Part shown: piece by piece, positions 60,019 through 64,000 of the stretch
Numbering within the stretch: position 1 is the stretch's first letter
Layout of the letters: the number at the start of each line of letters is the position of its first letter
Notes under the pieces: generated by a model
What the model was told of the DNA's origin: nothing
Database searches by the model: none
What the model saw: only the letters and a program-made list of their open reading frames with translations
Made by a program: the position numbers and the translations under genes
Origin: Spirodela intermedia
Taxonomy: Eukaryota; Streptophyta; Magnoliopsida; Alismatales; Araceae
Assembly (NCBI GenBank): GCA_902729315.2
Contig: LR746274.1
Coordinates: 1,674,001-1,738,000, forward strand
DNA length: 64,000 bases
Direction of reading: 5' to 3'

Positions 60019-60063
<45 letters not shown>

Positions 60064-60110
60064 TTGGATTAGAGCTGGAAGAAGCAGCAGCTGCAGGTTC
60101 AGAGGCGGCG
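59091..60110. other. Intergenic with a three-copy short repeat and GA leader
   Basis: Contains three diverged copies of a GATC(C/G)GA(T/C)GG element near 59154, 59230 and 59407. Two small GA/CT runs (59709-59721, 59940-59955) and a (GA)n tract (60025-60058) follow, just before the next gene. No coding region was recognised. Confidence 0.65.
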
Positions 60111-60797
60111 ATGAAGAGAATCTGCCCGAGAGGGGGGGGGAAGATCCACTCTTCCCCGTCGTGCGCCGGCGGCGGCAGCGGAAGAGACGCGGCGGCGGCG
60201 CTGAACCTGCTGCCGGCGGCGATCCTGGCGCTGACTGCGGCGCTTGGGGCGGAGGACAGGGAGGTGCTGGCGTACCTGGTGGCGCGCTCCCTGCAATGGC
60301 CGTGGCCGGCGGCTGCGGCTGCGGAGGAGGAGAAAGCAGGCCGACGGCGGCGGCGGCGGCAGCTACCCTCGTACTGTGGATGTTTCGAGTGTTACACCGG
60401 CTACTGGTTCAGGTGGGACTCCTCCCCAGACAGGGAGCTCATCCACAGGGCCATCGAGGGCTTCGAGGAGCACCTGGCCAGCTCGGAGGGGCGGCGGAGG
60501 GGTGGGCGGCGCCGCCACCGCCGGCTCGGGGATCGGGCGGAGAGGGTGACGGAGACGGCGGCGGAGGGGCCTGCCGGAGAGAAGAGCTCCTCCTCCTCCT
60601 CGTCGGAGGACGATGCTGCAGAGGAGAGGGACCAGCTGATGGCGGCTGTGGAGGTGGAGGAAGGTAGCGGCGGGATGAACGTTGCGGCGGCGGCGGCAGC
60701 GAACTACCAGCATTCCGCCGCGAGGGGCCGGCGGTGGAGAGGCGTCATGGGCCTCTTCACCTCTACTCTGTGGAGCCTCTGGCTTCCTGGCGTTTGA
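60111..60797 (+). CDS. Plant-specific protein of unknown function with a CGCFECYTGYW motif
   Basis: A single-exon GC-rich gene encoding 228 residues (MKRICPRGGGKIHSSP). I recognise the pattern of an unnamed plant family but not a function. A hydrophobic helix, LNLLPAAILALTAALGAEDR, then EVLAYLVARSLQWPW, fills about residues 31-66. A basic linker (GRRRRRRQ) follows. The cysteine/aromatic core CGCFECYTGYWFRWDSSP (about 89-106) continues into ELIHRAIEGFEEHL. The C-terminal half is low-complexity, with basic and acidic Ser stretches, and ends in a hydrophobic LFTSTLWSLWLPGV. The CxCFxCY pattern could bind a metal, which is only a guess. The (GA)n leader ends about 50 bases upstream. Other long frames here are GC shadows. 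Confidence 0.82.
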   Translation: MKRICPRGGGKIHSSPSCAGGGSGRDAAAALNLLPAAILALTAALGAEDREVLAYLVARSLQWPWPAAAAAEEEKAGRRRRRRQLPSYCGCFECYTGYWFRWDSSPDRELIHRAIEGFEEHLASSEGRRRGGRRRHRRLGDRAERVTETAAEGPAGEKSSSSSSSEDDAAEERDQLMAAVEVEEGSGGMNVAAAAAANYQHSAARGRRWRGVMGLFTSTLWSLWLPGV

Positions 60798-61555
60798 GAA
60801 GATGCCCTAGTAGAAGAAGAAGAAGGAGAACTTCCTGGTCTGACTGCTTGGTCCTCTGGGGTAGTCGTCTCTGTTCTCCCATTACAGTCAGTAAAGCCGT
60901 TGCTCTACAGCCCATAAAAATTGGAAATTATTTTTAAGGCCTCACACCTCCTGAAATTATTTCCGGAGGAAATGAGCGCAGAATTAGAACACGTGGCGGC
61001 GGCGGCGGACCAGACATCCCAGGAAGTCAACGCTGGGAGAGAGTGAGAGGGTTTATTATTATACAGTTATTAAAATTTGAAGTATAAACATACTTGAATA
61101 TCTTAGAAGGCATCTCTTAGCGGCGAAAGGGGGAGTATTTTTTTAATTGTTTATGGAATAAGTATCAAAATAGCTATTTATTTATAGAAAATCCACCCAT
61201 TTGGCCTTGATTCCAGGGCTACCGAGGCAGGAGCCTGTCCAGCCCAGCCCACCTTTTTATGGGCCCCCGCCCACATGGACGCACACAGGAGGCCCAGAAT
61301 CTCTCTCTCTCTCTCTCTTTCTCTCTCTAAAATCTCTCTAAAAATGAGAGCCAGGATCAAACGAGTGCAGCAATCAAAATCACAGGGAGGAAAACATGGA
61401 CGGCTATGAAATTTCTATTAATGGGAAGAATCTCCAAGAACATCGGTGCTAAAATAGTCCAGAGAGAGAGAGAGAGAGAGAGTGAGAGATAGATAGAGAG
61501 AGCTATTTTACTGGACGACGATTCTATGGAATGGGTGGTGGTACCTTGAGGGAGA
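60798..61555. other. Convergent spacer before the DUF493 gene
   Basis: Holds the 3' ends of two convergent genes, a CT run (61302-61328) and a GA run (61461-61500). No gene was recognised. Confidence 0.6.
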
Positions 61556-62157
61556 CTACAAAAAGTATTTCATCCGGTCGTCTCTCCTCATCGCGTTGTA
61601 TATGGCCTGGACCTGCGGAACAGCAGATCCCAATTCAGATAAAAATCAAATCAATTCCAATTAATTAATTAATTAATTAATTGCTGCAGGAAAGAATAAT
61701 TAATTAAGATGGGCCTGCCACTGGGACCCACCTGCTCACTGGAGACGACTTGGATGGGCCCGATGTTGACCGAGACGTACTTGCCGCGGGAAGAGAGTTT
61801 GCTGTTGATGTGGCCCTGTTGGAGGACGAGGGTTAGAGCTAGGGGCAGTTGATGCTTTTATTACTAAAAGGAGAACTATTCTCACTAATATATATATATA
61901 TATATATATATATTTAAACAGATTAAAAAAAATCCCCATTCCATTATCCGAAGCTCTGAGATTAATTATATTCTGTAATTATAGCTCGGAGCATCATTTA
62001 AAATCTTGGTCTTCTTTGAAATTATTTCTCCTTCGTAGGTTTCTGGAATCCGATGATAGAATGTGTCGAGATCATATAAATGACCAAGAAGAGGCCCAGA
62101 ACCATAAAGAGCAGCAAGAAAAGCATAAGAACATCCAGCAATGGATGGCCCAACATG

Positions 62158-62188
<31 letters not shown>

Positions 62189-64000
62189 ATCGTGAAGTCA
62201 TGAGAATGAACAGGTTGCTAACCTCTGGTATGGTCCGCTGGAGGACGGATTCAACGGCGACGACCATGGACTGGACGAAATCATCACCGCCAGTTCCTAT
62301 TGCGGTAAACCCTCTGACAGTAGGATATGAATTTACCTGCTTAGTCGTCAAAATAAGGGAACACATACCTCGATGAGAAGTCTCAATTACACGCAGAGGA
62401 TGAGTTGACATGCTGTGGTTAATTAAGTGGTAAATTGAAGATTATGTGAAATAAACTACGTTAATTCTTTCATCAATGGAAGAAAAAAAATGAGGATCTC
62501 CTCACTCTATCCAACGGAAAGATGCCCTTCACATCCAATGAAGAAGCCTGGATATCATCACCAGGAAAGCTTTTATGCGCTATTTTTTCATCTGTCCCAG
62601 ACTTCCCACGGACAGATAACAAAATAATTTAGTCTTGACTTTTCACATACGGAAATCTAATAATGGCTATTCAAAGTCAACTGTTCTAAGTATTGAAGAC
62701 GAAATGGTTAAAATAAGTTTCAATAAAACACTACCTATTTCATCCATCCATTGCTGTTAAAGACAGCTACCAGGATAAAAAAAATACATAGATTAGCGGG
62801 TACCTACACAGTCAGGCCGTAAGCTTAACCAGGTATTTTTGACAAATAATGCACTTTCAGTGTTCTTACCACAGTTAGAGAACTATTTTAATTTCCAAAA
62901 CACGAAGAACCGCACCAACATCCACAAGAGTCAAGTCTATGAAGCTACTCAGCTCCTTAAGGGGTAATCGAGTATCTTTGGAGAAAACTTTGCCAGTGAA
63001 ATGAATTTAAAAATTAAATATAGCTTACTGGCAATGATTTCCTTCCACCCCATATTTATGATCCCTTTCACTCTCTTCGACCAATTAACTTTTTTCCATA
63101 GTCTTAATTTGTTCCACCATTTGGACGAAATGTCAAGAAATTATCGATTATTAAGGAATGTTATCAAAGGAGTGAAACCCCACGTGATTATTAGATTTTT
63201 TGGGCATGGAGAAAAGAGGACACAGTGGCGAAGCTATTTTAGCAAGGGTGGTGGGATAGGAGGGGGATTTTCCAACGCATTATTCTCCAAATAATTCGAT
63301 GATTTTAATATGGTCTTCATACTCTAAAAATTTACCCAGAGTCAGCCACGAAACAAAATAGATCAATATTCACGCTTGTAATGCAATTAAAACAGACACG
63401 TATATATGCACGACGTAGATGCCATACATTGCAAAACAGGAGGCAAAATGGGAGACTGACCTTCTGATCAAGAGCAAGCCATTCATTGGTGGAATCATCG
63501 GTCACAGTACCACCAATTACAACATTTGTGGTTTGAGCGACCCTGCCCTCCCATTTTGATACTTCTGGATCAAATATCCGGATTCATAAAGATGATTGGA
63601 ACTAGTAATAAATAAATTTAGGACGCTTAAAAAGTATTGAGTTAGAAATTATCACAAAAAATGGTCCATAATAAAAACTAGGTCATCAGATAAATTTTCA
63701 AATTTTAATGAAAACGATTCTGCCTCTTATTAATCACGATATTGCATTTATAATGAGATCAACCTTAAAATCTGTTCCACGATACTAGCACATTTAAATC
63801 GAATGGACGGAAAGATAATGATGACGACAACAAGCAACACGAATACGAACACATCTAATCGTCCCTCAAATAAAGGGAGGACGAGTAAAATGGGAGGGGA
63901 TTTACAGAGGTCCACACCGCAGTGGGATAAACGAAGGTCTTACCGGAAATGGCCTTGAGCACGGCCTCCTGGGGAGGATCCTGGTCTCCCGAAGAAGACG
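61556..64000 (-). CDS. DUF493 (YbeD-like) family protein, 5' end outside the window
   Basis: Five exons are visible: 64000-63944 (partial), 63564-63461, 62336-62223, 61815-61732, 61612-61556. All join in phase. The translated part starts SSSGDQDPPQEAVLKAISEV, continues SKWEGRVAQTTNVVIGG and DDSTNEWLALDQKVNSYPTV, then enters the DUF493 domain. That domain has GFTAIGTGGDDFVQSMVVAV, a HINSKLSSRGKYVSVNIGPI strand pair and QAIYNAMRRDDRMKYFL at the stop. Bacterial YbeD has the same strand-helix order and a matching end (VETLYEELGKIDIVRMVL-like). The fold is a small ferredoxin-like regulatory domain; the plant role is unknown to me. The start and any transit peptide lie beyond the right edge. Confidence 0.85.
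61889..61913. repeat. (AT)n microsatellite in a DUF493 intron
   Basis: A pure TA run in the intron between the third and fourth visible exons. The same intron has a (GAT)n run at 62157-62187. A (TTAA)n run at 61656-61682 lies in the next intron. Confidence 0.85.

Overview
This is nuclear DNA from a flowering plant. It shows a plant-only gene set (SBP-box and WRKY factors, a DYW-type PPR protein, a gamma carbonic anhydrase-like protein, DUF3339, DUF1645 and DUF1664 families), intron-rich genes in AT-rich introns, very GC-rich single-exon genes, and an unusual number of (GA)n/(CT)n tracts. The mix of GC-rich and ordinary genes leans towards a monocot or a similar lineage, but the species cannot be told from the window. 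Exon borders below were worked out by eye from splice sites, reading phase and remembered family alignments.

Layout: 2.6-5.9 kb holds three tandem DUF3339 micro-protein genes (+). At 8.3-8.7 kb is a small two-helix membrane protein gene (-), head to head with a gamma carbonic anhydrase-like gene (+, 9.9-13.9 kb) whose single intron carries a minisatellite and a duplicated 3' end. At 14.3-17.7 kb is an SBP-box gene (-) with a miR156 site. At 20.6-26.0 kb is the 18-exon DNA primase large subunit gene (-), head to head with the 10-exon SUMO E1 subunit gene SAE1 (+, 26.6-33.1 kb); an inverted pair of E2F sites lies between them. A DUF1645 gene (+) is at 35.2-36.0 kb and a 14-exon DUF1664 gene (-) at 37.2-45.4 kb. 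From 45.4 to 51 kb is a repeat-rich stretch with a LINE relic, a ~125-bp satellite and the first exon of a WRKY gene whose second exon I could not find. At 53.3-56.5 kb is the 9-exon plastid ABC ATPase gene ABCI11/NAP14 (-), head to head with an intronless PPR-DYW gene (+, 57.1-59.1 kb). A small unnamed plant-specific gene (+) follows at 60.1-60.8 kb, and the last five exons of a DUF493/YbeD-like gene (-) run off the right edge.

The genes do not form a pathway. Three head-to-head pairs share short spacers (0.6-1.1 kb). S-phase control by E2F is a plausible shared signal for the primase/SAE1 pair. Several products are probably organellar: GAMMACAL in the mitochondrion, ABCI11 in the plastid, the PPR editor in one of the two. 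No wholly new system was evident. The best leads are the E2F palindrome, two inferred GC-AG introns, the duplicated but disabled splice acceptor, a perfect G-quadruplex motif, the orphan WRKY exon and one unassigned 85-residue ORF.
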